Below are positions 30,902-39,234 of a DNA stretch of 64,000 nucleotides, piece after piece; positions within the stretch are counted from its first letter, which is position 1, and every line of letters starts with the position of its first letter. This DNA comes from Collinsella sp. An7 (GTDB lineage: Bacteria > Actinomycetota > Coriobacteriia > Coriobacteriales > Coriobacteriaceae): NCBI RefSeq assembly GCF_002159335.1, contig NZ_NFHP01000001.1, forward strand, positions 372,001 through 436,000. The letters run 5' to 3'. The notes below the pieces were generated by a model that saw nothing but the letters and a program-made list of their open reading frames with translations, was not told the DNA's origin and did no database searches. A program made the translations under genes and the position numbers.

Positions 30902-33361
30902 CTATCCCAGCTCAACCAGCAGATAGTTTGCCAACGCCCGGCAGCAAGCAAGATGCATGGCGTCCGGGCTCAGCCCGGCGAACTGGCTCAGTAATCCACT
31001 AGGGGCGCTCTCAAGGTCACCATGCATCTTATCGTATAGTCCGAGCGTAAGCTCGTCGATTGAACTTCCTACGCTCATATCCGAGAGCAGTGTTGAGAAT
31101 CGGTTGAGATACATCTTGGTGTTCCCGTAGTACAGCGTAAGGCTCGAGGATATTGGGTGTCCTGAATTTACCTGGCCGGATAGTGCCAGACTGGCGATGC
31201 TGATTGCGTCAGCATCCGTGTATAGGTCTGGACAGTTGCATGCTGAGGAACCCTGCACCGCGCCGATAATGGTGTCGGCGGCATATTGGAACGCTCCCAT
31301 ATCAGATGGATTGCCAAGCGATGCATAGGCTGAGGCAAAGCCAGTTGCAAGGTCGCCGCCCCATCCGGTCCAGTAGTTTGGGACAGCTCCCGTTGGGGCA
31401 TAGCCCTCTACAACTGCCATGAGATGACAGTAATCGATGCGACCCACGAGCGCAGGATCTGTGAAGAGTGGGCTTGTTTCGCCAAGTATCGATTGGAAAT
31501 ATTCGTGGAGAGAAGCATGATTGAGTTTCATGAACGCAATGAAACCTTGGTTAATTGGGGCAAGAAGTGATATTGCCCAAGCTGTTGATCCATATCGAGG
31601 GGCTCTAAGATAGTTGGTGGTGCCAAGAGCGAGCTCGCTTTGCGTTGGCGTTCTTTGGTTTGCAGACTGGAAGTATTCGACATAACAATTCTCGAGTTCT
31701 TCAACATGAGGGATGGTGTCGACAATCTGCAGAGCTCCAACAAGGCTATCTTTCTGCGGCTGAACGTAGTAGGGAGTGTAGCTTGATTGGCCTGTATCGC
31801 GCCCCTTTTCGATGCCTTTGTCTACGCCAAACGATCCATCACTTGCGCTAAGTGTGTATTCGAGTATCTGATCGAATGCCCAGTTTTCAGGGAGCGGATA
31901 ACCGAGATTTCCGCTGTATCCCGTTGACATGTCAGCGATAAAACTATTCACCGCGAGGTCTTGAGCCATGATAATGCCGCAGGTATTCCGTGCGCTATAG
32001 ATACCGATAGCATAGGGTGAACCATAGGACTTGAAGAAGTTGTTTATGCCGCTAAAGTGCGGAACGACCTTGTTGAAGACCTCTCCCTCCATGTAGTCGT
32101 AATCAACAGCAAAATAGATGGTGGACCCCATGGGTATGCCAACGTCCATGGCTGCCAACAAGGCTTTCTGCGCATCGGAGAATCCTCTGCTGTAGCTAAA
32201 GTAATCAGAGAGGTCTTCGTGTGTTTGCCACCAATCGGTGTCATCTTGGAAGATGCAGAAGTAGCGCATGCCTCCTGAGATGATTCGCTCCATCTCTTCG
32301 CGCGTCAGAAACTTGTCGTGTCGAGACGCTCCTGAGCCCGCCGCTCCCGTAAGATAGCGCCCTACGATGCTATATCCGTCATTGCGGAGTGCGGTGACCT
32401 TTGCGGTGCTAAGTTGGGTGGCGCTGTCGCACGAGGAGCCGTTGCGCTGTTGGTTTCCTGTGCTAACCAAGAGGGCCATCCATTCGTCGAGACCAAGAAT
32501 GTCTCTGACGGGAAGAGCGTAGTCGCTTTGAAATGTATGGAGGGCGCTCAGCATTTCATTGCTGAATGAACCGGTGAACTGCCCGGGAGCGTATCGGTTG
32601 ATGGCTGAGCCTCGATACCGATCGATTCCATTGCAGTAGAGTGTATACTGCGCGAGCTCGGTAAATCTGGTCATTTGGGCACTTGAATAGGGCTTGTTCC
32701 CGTAGCCATACTGTTGCGTTCCAGTGTTGAGGTCCGGGCACCATGTTCGGGTTGTTGGTCCGAACGTACCGTTGGCAGTTCCAACGGGTAGCCCCTCTTC
32801 CGCTTGGAGGGCGTAGATGAAGGCCTTGGAGGTGGAGCGCCCCACCACCCCGTCAGCGGCGCAGATATCCGTGTACTCAAGGTAGAGGTGATTAAGCGTG
32901 CGCTGGATGTAGCGAACGCGTGCGTCTCCACCGGCAATGAGCTTGTACTCATCGACGCCGCATGCGGCTTTCATCTGCCTGCCGGTGGCCGTCGTTGAGG
33001 ACTGGCTGCTGTCAAGCCCTGCGTCACCTTGGATTTCGAGGAGGGCATTTTGCGTTGTTAGGCCGAAGTGCCCGTCGCATGTGCCGGAATCGTAGCCTTT
33101 TCCCTGCAAGGCGTATTGAAGGATTCTCACCCTATTGTTTTCTTCTCCGCTTGACAGGGGCGTCGCATCGCATTGCGCATAGGTCTGCTCGCCGAAGACG
33201 CCGGTGATTGTTGAGAGTCCAAGCTCGATTTGAAGCGCCGAAACGAGTGAGGCGGAAAATGCGCTTCCCGGTTTGCCGTTCTCCTCAACAGGAATGTATC
33301 CAGACCGGTTTGCATAAGTTGCGTTGAGCCATTGCTGAGCCTCGAGAACGATGTCCGACAT
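30902..33361 (-). CDS. Multidomain protein: peptidoglycan-binding-like repeats plus DUF1906 glycoside-hydrolase-like domain
   Basis: 819 residues. The first 300 contain three peptidoglycan-binding-like repeats (near GVFGEQTYAQ, CDGHFGLTTQNALLEIQ and NGTFGPTTRTW). Residues about 320-500 form a DUF1906 (Rv2525c-like) TIM barrel: VGRYLTGAAGS, GGMRYFCIFQDDTDWW, STIYFAVDYDYM and AIGIYSARNTC. The last 270 residues are unfamiliar. No signal peptide or anchor is visible at the N-terminus (MSDIVLEAQQWLNATY), although the target should be cell wall. AGGAGGCCCTC precedes the ATG. It is AT-richer than flanking housekeeping genes, suggesting acquisition. Wall remodelling or lytic activity are inferences. 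Confidence 0.75.
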   Translation of the reverse strand: MSDIVLEAQQWLNATYANRSGYIPVEENGKPGSAFSASLVSALQIELGLSTITGVFGEQTYAQCDATPLSSGEENNRVRILQYALQGKGYDSGTCDGHFGLTTQNALLEIQGDAGLDSSQSSTTATGRQMKAACGVDEYKLIAGGDARVRYIQRTLNHLYLEYTDICAADGVVGRSTSKAFIYALQAEEGLPVGTANGTFGPTTRTWCPDLNTGTQQYGYGNKPYSSAQMTRFTELAQYTLYCNGIDRYRGSAINRYAPGQFTGSFSNEMLSALHTFQSDYALPVRDILGLDEWMALLVSTGNQQRNGSSCDSATQLSTAKVTALRNDGYSIVGRYLTGAAGSGASRHDKFLTREEMERIISGGMRYFCIFQDDTDWWQTHEDLSDYFSYSRGFSDAQKALLAAMDVGIPMGSTIYFAVDYDYMEGEVFNKVVPHFSGINNFFKSYGSPYAIGIYSARNTCGIIMAQDLAVNSFIADMSTGYSGNLGYPLPENWAFDQILEYTLSASDGSFGVDKGIEKGRDTGQSSYTPYYVQPQKDSLVGALQIVDTIPHVEELENCYVEYFQSANQRTPTQSELALGTTNYLRAPRYGSTAWAISLLAPINQGFIAFMKLNHASLHEYFQSILGETSPLFTDPALVGRIDYCHLMAVVEGYAPTGAVPNYWTGWGGDLATGFASAYASLGNPSDMGAFQYAADTIIGAVQGSSACNCPDLYTDADAISIASLALSGQVNSGHPISSSLTLYYGNTKMYLNRFSTLLSDMSVGSSIDELTLGLYDKMHGDLESAPSGLLSQFAGLSPDAMHLACCRALANYLLVELG

Positions 33362-33504
33362 GAGGGCCTCCTTCTAGGCTAAAGCCGCTTGCCGACCAAA
33401 GTATACCGTTTAAAAAGTATATTAATAAATAAAGTACACAATACAATATATTAATAGAGAAAGGAGGGTTTGGACGGAAGGGGTGCGTAGAAAGGATCGA
33501 TACT
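33362..33504. promoter_or_regulatory. AT-rich divergent promoter region
   Basis: Between the divergent DUF1906 and secreted-protein genes. It contains AAGTATACC, AAAGTATATT and AAAGTACACA, and two ATATTAATA words near 33418 and 33447. Probable promoter/operator zone for both directions. Confidence 0.5.
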
Positions 33505-34251
33505 ATGGATAGCAAGGGATTGTTCACGTCAATAGCAAAGAGCTTGGCTCAAAAGGTTTTCGTAGCGATTGTGATCTGTGCCGTGGGGATTGTTTTGGCT
33601 CCCCATAACGCATTTGCATCATCAGCGACCCAGCAAGGCGATAGCGCGACTATCAATGGGTATACCGTGAAGACTTACAGTACTGCGCAAACAAATCCCA
33701 CCTGGTTTACTGCGTCAACGAATATTTGGAGTTCGAAACAGGCGTCGCCTGGAGCATTGCGAGCAAAGGCACAGCTTAGGGTTGGCATTTCTACGCCCTA
33801 TGATCTTACCGTTGCAACCGATTGGGCTTATAACAAATCGGCAAACGTTGTGGCTGGAGCTACTGCCACTCATAGATTTACAAGCAATCCCGGATGGGGC
33901 GGAATTCAGGCAACAGGCACCGGGGGAATTTATATCAGCGGGTGGCATGACTTTTATGCTGGTACGGCAACCGCGTGGATAGATAGTAGGTCGGCATCGA
34001 TTAGCGCGCTCAAAGAGCGTGCCTCGGAACGAATTGATTCCGCTACCGGTGAGATATATCTCCGTGCGATGGGCGAGTCGGGCAAGATGGGCTATGTCAA
34101 AAAAGGCGAGGAAAGCGTCACTGAGTACATGTCCCCTCAAGAGGTACTAAACTTTATAGGGGAAACTAACGGGGTGGTTCATATTAACCTCTACGACGAG
34201 GATCTCAAAACGGTCATCGATACGTATCCTGTTTCGTTCACGCTTTGCTGA
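33505..34251 (+). CDS. Secreted protein of unknown function
   Basis: 248 residues with a signal peptide: basic start, hydrophobic stretch FVAIVICAVGIVLAP, and likely cleavage after NAFA. The mature part is rich in Ser, Thr, Trp and Gly (FTASTNIWSS, NPGWGGIQATGTGGIYISGW). The C-terminal 70 residues carry GKMGYVKKGEE, SPQEVLNFI and YDEDLKTVIDTY, which match the secreted protein at 35996-36577. GAAAGGATCGATACT precedes the ATG. Low GC for this genome. Possible adhesin, bacteriocin-like or signalling protein; function unknown. Confidence 0.7.
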   Translation: MDSKGLFTSIAKSLAQKVFVAIVICAVGIVLAPHNAFASSATQQGDSATINGYTVKTYSTAQTNPTWFTASTNIWSSKQASPGALRAKAQLRVGISTPYDLTVATDWAYNKSANVVAGATATHRFTSNPGWGGIQATGTGGIYISGWHDFYAGTATAWIDSRSASISALKERASERIDSATGEIYLRAMGESGKMGYVKKGEESVTEYMSPQEVLNFIGETNGVVHINLYDEDLKTVIDTYPVSFTLC

Positions 34252-34267
34252 CGCGTTGGGGGTCGGA

Positions 34268-35674
34268 ATGAAATGTGTCGACAGGCGAATCGTCTTAGAG
34301 CTGGTTGCTGGTTTATCTTGCCTGTCCTTGGCCGGCTGTGTTTCGGATGAGATGGGCTTGCAACAGGAGACCATGGGTTCCGGCCCCGAGCAATGGGATA
34401 ACCAGGCAACGTGGGGTAATCTTGATTTGGCGTGGAGCGCCCTGCTGCTGAGGGAGCCTGGCGTCGATACGTCGGCGGACGAGGAGCCGCTCTCGGAGAT
34501 GGCGCTCGGCATCATCATCAGGACGAGCAACCTTGCAACCTGGGGCCAAAACGTGCTGGTGGGTGCGGGCGGCGCTCTGCTGATGTTCGATACTGCCATC
34601 GGCGACGTCCTCGACCGTTTTGAGCTGAGCGCTCAAGACACGAACTCTCCCATGGGCGACGTGGCGGCAGTGGCCGTAGATGGGGATACGGCCTATCTTG
34701 CGACGTCCGGTGGATACTTTGTCTCGATTGATCTTGCGAGCAAGAAGCAACTTTGGGCGCAGCTCGTCTGTCCTGCGCGGCAGACGGGCTGGCTTGCGCA
34801 GGATGTAGATGGCACATACGAGGACCTTCCGGGGGCGTGGCTCTGTCCTAACGTGGTGGTGCATGACGGCGCGCTGGTTACCGGTTTCTCGAGCTATCAG
34901 ATGGAAAACGCCTCGACGCTCGTGTGCGTTGAGGCGGCAACCGGTGCGGTCCGCTGGACTCGGCAGCTCGAGGGTAGGCTCGACACAGCCGGCGGGCTCG
35001 GTTACCCCGTGGCGGTGGAGGCGGGCATCCTGCTGCCCATGCCAGATGGCTCCGGCCTTGGTCTGCTGAGCTGGCAGGCGGGGGAGACCCTGGACCTCCT
35101 CCAGACGGGCAGCGAGATCTACATGGGCCTCACCATGAGCGAGGGAGGCGCCCTGCCGTGCTATTTCCAATCCAAGCTCGGAACGCTCTACAGGGTTGAG
35201 GTGGAGAAGGGGTCGCTCGTGGCCTCGAGTGCCCAAGACGCTTGCACGGACGCTACAAAGCGCGTCCCTTCGGGTGCGCGACCCCTTCTGGTTGGCGACC
35301 GGGTGCTGGTGAACGCTGCGACGCAGGACGAGGACGCCCCGCGGTTTGAAGGCGATTACGATCCGTCGCGCGGGGAGTGCGTGACGTTCGACGCACGTAC
35401 GCTTGAGGTGTTGGAGCGTCACGATGCTCCGGAAATCGAATCCACTCCGGTGCTCGTTGGCGACGATGCGTATTACCTCGGGCGGGCGGGGATATATCGC
35501 GCCTCGGTTGCCGACGGGGTGCTCGGTGAGCCGGAGTTGGTCTTTGACGAGGAGGGCCGCGACCGCGACGTGTGGGATCAGCAGCTACTTGCTGCAGACG
35601 ACATGTTGTATTTCGTGGGCGGCCCCTACGGCGAGCGACGCCTATTTGCGGTTGGGCGGGTGGGTGGCGCCTAG
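34268..35674 (+). CDS. Lipoprotein with PQQ-like beta-propeller repeats
   Basis: About 468 residues. The signal sequence ends in the lipobox LSLAGC, so Cys becomes lipid-modified and the protein is anchored outside the membrane. Propeller blades are suggested by GALLMFDTAIGDVLDRFEL, GGYFVSIDLASKKQLWAQL and TLVCVEAATGAVRWTRQL, each with the Gly/Trp pattern of PQQ-like repeats. ATG 34268 follows a G-rich stretch; TTG 34256 is possible. It begins 16 bases after the secreted protein and is probably cotranscribed. GC returns to the genome norm here, unlike the preceding gene. Confidence 0.75.
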   Translation: MKCVDRRIVLELVAGLSCLSLAGCVSDEMGLQQETMGSGPEQWDNQATWGNLDLAWSALLLREPGVDTSADEEPLSEMALGIIIRTSNLATWGQNVLVGAGGALLMFDTAIGDVLDRFELSAQDTNSPMGDVAAVAVDGDTAYLATSGGYFVSIDLASKKQLWAQLVCPARQTGWLAQDVDGTYEDLPGAWLCPNVVVHDGALVTGFSSYQMENASTLVCVEAATGAVRWTRQLEGRLDTAGGLGYPVAVEAGILLPMPDGSGLGLLSWQAGETLDLLQTGSEIYMGLTMSEGGALPCYFQSKLGTLYRVEVEKGSLVASSAQDACTDATKRVPSGARPLLVGDRVLVNAATQDEDAPRFEGDYDPSRGECVTFDARTLEVLERHDAPEIESTPVLVGDDAYYLGRAGIYRASVADGVLGEPELVFDEEGRDRDVWDQQLLAADDMLYFVGGPYGERRLFAVGRVGGA

Positions 35675-35933
35675 GGCACGGGTCGAGGGCGTTGCGCGTC
35701 CTATGGAAAGCAGACGTTACCCAATTGGCGGCCAACAACAACTGTCCCTCGGCTGATAGTGAAGACTGAGAGACAGTTGACGAGCCGCTCGCAGCCGCAT
35801 CGTTACCGTAACAAGGAGACGAGTCCAAAACTACGCACCCTTTAGCGTTGCGATAGAGGATGCAATGCCTTCACAATGTACTTTATTGCGTTTTGTGATG
35901 TTCAACCTAGGTGCGCGTGTGATTTTGTGAACT
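35675..35933. other. Non-coding stretch after the lipoprotein gene
   Basis: No ORF with a ribosome site or family match was found here. TTCACAATG and TTTTGTGAAC words form loose dyads around 35870-35930. Confidence 0.35.
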
Positions 35934-35975
35934 GCGGGCGGGGCAGAGACACTACTAAGAGATGTCCCTGCCCGC
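35934..35975. terminator. Imperfect terminator hairpin between convergent genes
   Basis: GCGGGC...GGGCAGAGACA pairs with TGTCCCTGCCCGC across an 11-base loop. It separates the lipoprotein gene from the leftward secreted-protein operon. Confidence 0.6.
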
Positions 35976-35995
35976 ATTATGAGCGCTGATGTGAC

Positions 35996-36577
35996 TTATC
36001 CTACGAGGAACGTTCCGATAACCGTGGTTCCGTCTTGTTCGTAGACGGGGATGGAGCGGGCTAAGCTCGTTCGCGCATTATCCAAAGCATCTGCGAACTG
36101 CTCCTCGGTAATGGAAAGTTCCATGAACTGGGTGTTTGTTGCCGAAAGCTGCTCTATACTATGTGTCGGATCGGGCGTTTCGCTCATGATGGCTATCATC
36201 GCTGACGCCTCTGCTGCTGTTACGTTGCTTTGCCCGGTTATGGCGTTAAGCTCTCGAGCAAGGGCATTCGATAGCTCATCGTTGCGCGTTTCCATAAGCT
36301 GTACGGCCTCTTCTGGATTAGCAGCTGGTGCTTCTGCTGCATGAAGCTCGTCACGTTTGACGTACCCCTCTTTGCCGTTTGTTGCTACCACCAGGATTAG
36401 ATTCGGTTCCTCCTCATAGTCGAACATGCTGGCGGAGCCGAACGTCATACCCTTTGAATTTACTTCACTGCGGGATGCGGCATCTGCTGGCGTTTGCGGC
36501 AGGACGAATGTTGTAAAACAAATACCGAGTGCTACGACAAATACTCCAAGAAGACACGCAAGGCTACGTTTTCTCAT
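35996..36577 (-). CDS. Secreted protein sharing a GYVK / TVIGTF domain with its neighbour
   Basis: 193 residues with signal peptide (MRKRSLACLLGVFVVALGI, cleavage near ADAA). The mature protein shows LILVVATNGKEGYVKRDEL, NPEEAVQLM, and ends SIPVYEQDGTTVIGTFLVG. These blocks recur in order in the secreted protein at 33505-34251, but here about 80 helical residues are inserted between them. ATG 36577 has AAGGGGATGACAAC upstream. It is the second gene of a leftward operon, 27 bases after the preceding stop. Function unknown. Confidence 0.7.
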   Translation of the reverse strand: MRKRSLACLLGVFVVALGICFTTFVLPQTPADAASRSEVNSKGMTFGSASMFDYEEEPNLILVVATNGKEGYVKRDELHAAEAPAANPEEAVQLMETRNDELSNALARELNAITGQSNVTAAEASAMIAIMSETPDPTHSIEQLSATNTQFMELSITEEQFADALDNARTSLARSIPVYEQDGTTVIGTFLVG

Positions 36578-36604
36578 GTTGTCATCCCCTTTTATCATGT
36601 CTCG

Positions 36605-37054
36605 CTACCTAACAGTTTGGGCAGGTGAACGGCCGCTGGAGAACGTAGTGTAGCCTGTCCCATTCCAGTATGCTCCTGCGCCCTGCGAGTACCAGCTAGT
36701 TCCGGTGGAAACTGAGTTGGCACGTGCATGGAAAAACAGCCAGTTATAGCCATTGAGCGTGCTCCAAGAGTATTGCCATCCTCCGTCGCGGTATAGGGCG
36801 CCATTGGATGTGAACAGCCGGGGGTTTGCCCCCATTTCTCCAGCCGAAGTCGTCTGAGCGCTTCTAATGGCTTGAGACGCATCCGCCATGTTGGAAGTGG
36901 TATAGATGTTTGAGTAAGCAACAAACGATTTTGATCCACTACTGGCTGTGGTGTTTGACCCGCTTGCTGATCCGGCAAACACCGGAAGCGGGCTCATTAA
37001 CAAGAGCACTACCGCAAGGGCCATACTGGCAATCCGCCGCTTTTGTAACGTCAT
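36605..37054 (-). CDS. Small secreted protein, Ser/Tyr/Trp-rich
   Basis: 149 residues with a clear signal peptide (RRIASMALAVVLLLMSPLPVFA, cleavage after VFA). The mature 120 residues are rich in Ser, Thr, Gly, Tyr and Trp (FVAYSNIYTTSN, GGWQYSWSTLNGYNWLFFH, SWYSQGAGAYWNGTGYTTF). The FxxSNIY opening resembles FTASTNIW in the protein at 33505, hinting at relatedness. GAGGAAGACCA precedes ATG 37054. It leads the operon with 35996-36577. A secreted effector or bacteriocin-like protein is possible but unproved. Confidence 0.68.
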   Translation of the reverse strand: MTLQKRRIASMALAVVLLLMSPLPVFAGSASGSNTTASSGSKSFVAYSNIYTTSNMADASQAIRSAQTTSAGEMGANPRLFTSNGALYRDGGWQYSWSTLNGYNWLFFHARANSVSTGTSWYSQGAGAYWNGTGYTTFSSGRSPAQTVR

Positions 37055-37358
37055 TGGTCTTCCTCTGTCGGCATGTGTAATAATACCGGCCGGCCCGGCC
37101 GGCAAATATATTATAAGCAGTAAGCAATATAATATGTTGTTAACAACATAATACTATTCCAATCGTCAATGTCGATCTGGATGTATGGGAAAGAGATGAA
37201 AGGTACCTACTAATCCTTGAACGGTAGCTAAATGGTAAAATGAAAAAAATATTTTATATAGGAAAAACAAAGCAAAATATATTACCACTGCTATCACATA
37301 TGCTTACGCTCTATCCTTTTACTTGTAGATGACTTACTTTGCAATAGGGGGTGTGATT
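37055..37358. promoter_or_regulatory. AT-rich divergent regulatory region with palindromes
   Basis: Contains the palindrome ATGTTGTTAACAACAT (37134-37149), an ATATTATA...TATAATAT pair (near 37107-37134), and a GC palindrome CCGGCCGGCCCGGCCGG (near 37086). It separates the secreted-protein operon from the radical SAM gene. A 30-codon ORF at 37239 has no ribosome site and is not called. Confidence 0.5.
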
Positions 37359-38588
37359 ATGCGTTTTGGAGACCATATAGTACGGTTTAACTTAGGGGGC
37401 ATTCCCGCCGTGGGTAACACTTCAACCGGCTCTATCGTTGGTCTTACGAAAGAGGGGTCGTCCCTTTGCGATGTCATGTTTACGAGGAATGTTACAGAGG
37501 CGGAAGTTCCTATCAATTGCGCTGAACTTGTTGATTATTTTAGAGAGCATGAGTTTTTTGAGGAATCAGAATTAAAGGAAGGTCATCGCGTACGTTCTGC
37601 CTACCTACACGTAAGCAACCGCTGCAATCTTTCTTGTGTGGGTTGCTACTCAAAGGACGATGCGCGCAATGTGGAGTCCGATCCATCGCTTCACCAGCTG
37701 AAGCATGCCATGGCTGTTTTGGCGGAGTTGGGTGTGGAGCAGCTTGTTATCTCCGGCGGCGAACCGTTTATGCGGTCCGATTTGCCTGATGTTGCCCGTG
37801 CGGCCAAGGACTGTGGTGTTAATAGGGTTGCGGTGCTCACCAACGGGTTGCTATGTACGCCGGAGCGTCTGACTTCACTGGTGGGCATAGTGGATATTCT
37901 TTCTATCTCGTTTGATGGTACGTCGGCAGATGCGCCTGCATATATCCGCGGCGAGCAGCGTTTTGATGCCTTGATTGGGGCGATTGTCAACGCAAAGGCA
38001 GCTGGTGTACACGTGCATATATTGCCTACGCTCCATGCCAGCAACGTTGATGATGCCTCCGCCTATGTGGCGCTGGCGGAACAACTTGGGACAACCGTTG
38101 GCTTTAGCTTGTTGAGCGGAAGTCGGGAAAACCTGGGGGATCTGTATCCCTCAGATACCTGCTTAGCTCATCTTGCGGATGTGATGTGCTCGCTTGGTCA
38201 AACGGTGGATGATGATGTCGTATTTAATGGTACACGTGGAGGCCTCAGTGCTTGTGCTGGCTGCGGAGCGGGTAAGGTGAGCGTGAGCATGGCGGCGGAC
38301 GGTTCGGTATACCCGTGTCATATGCTCCATTATCCGGAGTTTCGCCTTGGCAATGCATATGCTAACAGTGCAGACCAGATTCGCGAGGAGCTCGCCGATT
38401 TCTGCCTGCCAACGGTCGATGAGCTCGACAGTTGTAAGGATTGCGACAAACGCTACTTGTGTGGAGGTGGTTGCAGAGCAAGAGCGTTCATAAGGTACGG
38501 TAGGATGGGGAAGAAAGACCCCTACTGCACGTTCTATCAGCATTTATTATACACCGCGGTAGATGAGTTTATCAATGAGCAATACTAG
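37359..38588 (+). CDS. Radical SAM/SPASM peptide-maturase-like enzyme
   Basis: 409 residues. An N-terminal 80-residue domain (RFGDHIVRFNLGGIPAVGNT, GSIVGLTKEG) resembles the leader-peptide-binding parts of RiPP maturases. The radical SAM core has CNLSCVGC (CxxxCxxC) and VISGGEPFMRSDL. The C-terminal SPASM region holds CAGCGAG, YPCHML, then CKDCDKRYLCGGGCR and a final YC, enough Cys for two auxiliary iron-sulfur clusters. ATG 37359 has GGGGGTG six bases upstream. A 25-codon peptide gene follows 9 bases after the stop, pointing to post-translational modification of that peptide. Confidence 0.88.
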   Translation: MRFGDHIVRFNLGGIPAVGNTSTGSIVGLTKEGSSLCDVMFTRNVTEAEVPINCAELVDYFREHEFFEESELKEGHRVRSAYLHVSNRCNLSCVGCYSKDDARNVESDPSLHQLKHAMAVLAELGVEQLVISGGEPFMRSDLPDVARAAKDCGVNRVAVLTNGLLCTPERLTSLVGIVDILSISFDGTSADAPAYIRGEQRFDALIGAIVNAKAAGVHVHILPTLHASNVDDASAYVALAEQLGTTVGFSLLSGSRENLGDLYPSDTCLAHLADVMCSLGQTVDDDVVFNGTRGGLSACAGCGAGKVSVSMAADGSVYPCHMLHYPEFRLGNAYANSADQIREELADFCLPTVDELDSCKDCDKRYLCGGGCRARAFIRYGRMGKKDPYCTFYQHLLYTAVDEFINEQY

Positions 38589-38597
38589 GAGGTCACC

Positions 38598-38675
38598 ATG
38601 CTATTTGTAATCGAGCGCACTGATGAGATTTCCCCAACTTGCGTGCCTATTTGGGGCGTTCTGATCGGCTATTAG
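38598..38675 (+). CDS. 25-residue peptide, candidate substrate of the radical SAM maturase
   Basis: A tiny ORF starting MLFVIERTDE and ending CVPIWGVLIGY. AGGAGGTCACC directly precedes the ATG, one of the best ribosome sites in the region. It begins 9 bases after the maturase stop. The charged N-terminal half could be the leader. The C-terminal 11 residues contain one Cys, one Trp and a terminal Tyr, side chains that SPASM enzymes can cross-link or decarboxylate. I do not recognise it as a member of a named RiPP family. No protease or dedicated exporter is adjacent. Confidence 0.65.
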   Translation: MLFVIERTDEISPTCVPIWGVLIGY

Positions 38676-38712
38676 CTACTTTTCGCTGAGTCGATTGAGA
38701 GGTAGTCGAAGA

Positions 38713-39213
38713 ATGGCAAACGGTCGTGCCAAGACGCGCTGGCTTACATTTGCGCTGGTGGTTTCTTGCGCAATCGCGGCAGCCGGTGTTCTTTTCAACT
38801 GCGTAACTTCAACTATGCGGACTGGCTACTTGTTGACCCATTCCACTCTATCTTGGGATGCAGGCCTTCTGCGCTTGTGCGGCGTAGATTTGGTCGGGGT
38901 GGTTATCGATTTTGTACTTCTTGGAGCATTCATAATGCTTACAGCGATAGTACTCCGCAGCAAGATTATGTTTGGCAAAACGCAAACGAAGTGTCTCGCT
39001 TGCGTGGCGGTTGCGACGCTTATGAAGGCGTTGGTTGGACTTGCTCTGCCATCAATTCAAATTCCTGAGATTGCTGGAGGATTTATCGGCCCCATCTCCA
39101 TCGCCCCAACGTTAGACCTGCGCCTGCTTTCGTTTTCGTTCATGTTCTTTGCGCTTGCGGGCATTTTTGAGTACGGTAGAATTCTTCAAGAAGACTCGGA
39201 CAGCATCCTGTAG
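38713..39213 (+). CDS. DUF2975-like membrane protein
   Basis: About 166 residues with four hydrophobic helices. The ending ALAGIFEYGRILQEDSDSIL matches the DUF2975 family. ATG 38713 is preceded by GAGAGG at 11 bases; TTG 38695 is an alternative. It is followed 21 bases later by a small XRE regulator; DUF2975 proteins and such regulators are commonly paired. It may be in the same transcript as the maturase and peptide, 37 bases upstream. Function unknown. Confidence 0.75.
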   Translation: MANGRAKTRWLTFALVVSCAIAAAGVLFNCVTSTMRTGYLLTHSTLSWDAGLLRLCGVDLVGVVIDFVLLGAFIMLTAIVLRSKIMFGKTQTKCLACVAVATLMKALVGLALPSIQIPEIAGGFIGPISIAPTLDLRLLSFSFMFFALAGIFEYGRILQEDSDSIL

Positions 39214-39234
39214 CTGGTCAAAGGGAGGACGTCA

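Noticed and set aside
30902-33361. Prophage endolysin
   Set aside because: No phage structural, integrase or packaging genes in the region; domain order is unlike known endolysins.
37239-37331. 30-codon AT-rich ORF before the radical SAM gene as a second precursor
   Set aside because: No ribosome site and the sequence is as expected from random AT-rich DNA; the ORF at 38598 is far better supported.
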